This document shows positions 49,424-49,712 of a stretch of 49,712 nt of DNA, in pieces. Source of the stretch: PALSA-612 sp046729255 (lineage in GTDB: Bacteria; Actinomycetota; Thermoleophilia; Gaiellales; Gaiellaceae); NCBI GenBank assembly GCA_046729255.1, contig JBKPGF010000078.1, positions 1 through 49,712 on the forward strand, written 5' to 3'. The notes under the pieces were generated by a model. That model did not search any database. It worked only from the letters and a program-made list of their open reading frames with translations, and had not been told where the DNA came from. How positions within the stretch are numbered: position 1 is the first letter of the stretch; each line of letters opens with the position of its first letter. Made by a program: the position numbers and the translations under genes.

Positions 49424-49712
49424 TCAGGTCGTCACGGCCACGACGAGCGCGACCGCGTTGAACAGCGAATGCACCGCGATGCAGGGGTACGCGCTGGCGG
49501 TCCTCGCCCGGAGCCACGCGAGCCCGATCCCGAAGACCGTGAGGATGGCGAGTCCGTACACGAGTCCGTGCACGAGGCCGAACGTCACGCCGACGACGAG
49601 GATGGCTACGACCTGACCGAAGCGGGCGAGCAGGGAGTAGCCGGCGCCACGAAACATCAACTCCTCGACTATCGGGGTCACACCAGCAATGACGATGAAG
49701 TTGACGGCGTAG
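49424..49712 (-). CDS. CPBP-family intramembrane protease (5' end cut by window)
   Basis: The C-terminal part (96 codons) of a CPBP/Abi-type membrane protease runs in from the right edge. The motifs are VEELMFRGAGY (EExxxR), FGLVHG and AVHSLFNAVAL (HxxxN), all in hydrophobic helices. CPBP proteins are intramembrane glutamate-type proteases, several linked to peptide processing or bacteriocin immunity. The N-terminus lies outside the window, so no start can be given. Confidence 0.85.
   Translation of the reverse strand, partial: YAVNFIVIAGVTPIVEELMFRGAGYSLLARFGQVVAILVVGVTFGLVHGLVYGLAILTVFGIGLAWLRARTASAYPCIAVHSLFNAVALVVAVTT

Overview
The window is a GC-rich, gene-dense chromosomal segment from a Gram-positive-type bacterium. 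It is most likely a deep-branching actinobacterium of the Thermoleophilia type (Gaiella/Solirubrobacter-like). This is inferred from base composition, an 11-nt direct-repeat PHO box of actinobacterial style, the gene set and the local order gyrA-gyrB-DUF721-recF-dnaN-dnaA / rpmH-rnpA-yidD-yidC-jag-rsmG-parA-parB. No CRISPR array, phage, transposase or plasmid signature was found. Nearly all of it is core chromosome.

Layout. (a) 1-1873: haem biosynthesis, hemB then hemL (hemL runs off the left edge). (b) 1915-3648: a membrane-anchored protein with a degenerate M23-like domain, a 176-bp inverted-repeat spacer, and a YmdB-like phosphodiesterase. (c) 3666-12411: a phosphate region with an OmpR-type regulator, a divergent soluble sensor kinase, DUF47+Pit low-affinity uptake, pstSCAB-phoU, and a second pstS. 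Three triple 11-nt PHO boxes sit in front of the regulator, pstS1 and pstS2. (d) 12416-15409: envelope genes (GT-C-like protein, GtrA-like), acylphosphatase and a secreted CHRD protein. (e) 15473-29995: one long co-directional run on the minus strand. In transcription order it is a PGRP-type amidase, fabZ-fabH-fabD-fabG-fabF, a DUF4129/MoxR/DUF58 membrane cluster, and a 2-oxoacid dehydrogenase operon (E1alpha, E1beta, a formamidase/acetamidase-family gene, E2). (f) 30072-32983: NfeD-type protease, slipin and a GalT-like uridylyltransferase. (g) 32980-47337: the replication-origin neighbourhood, with the dnaA-rpmH gap as the likely oriC. (h) 47338-49712: tRNA-Ile(GAT), a bifunctional-nuclease-family gene, an L,D-transpeptidase and a truncated CPBP protease.

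Genes are packed with 1-4 bp start/stop overlaps. All four NTGA forms occur (ATGA, GTGA, TTGA, CTGA). For recF and galT, no ATG, GTG or TTG is available that keeps the conserved N-terminus, so CTG initiation coupled to the upstream stop is the best reading.

The least explained non-coding structure is at 43312-43542 between yidD and yidC. Two diverged copies of a roughly 98-bp element lie 134 bp apart. The copies align without gaps over 81 bp (63 identical), and each can fold into a closed multi-stem shape with compensatory differences between copies. Other points worth following are a GyrA with Gly-Glu where quinolone-sensitive enzymes have Asp-Ser, a GyrB with a long insertion after the TOPRIM region, the sensor-kinase start codon lying inside a PHO box, two differently anchored PstS paralogues, and a fatty-acid cluster without acpP.
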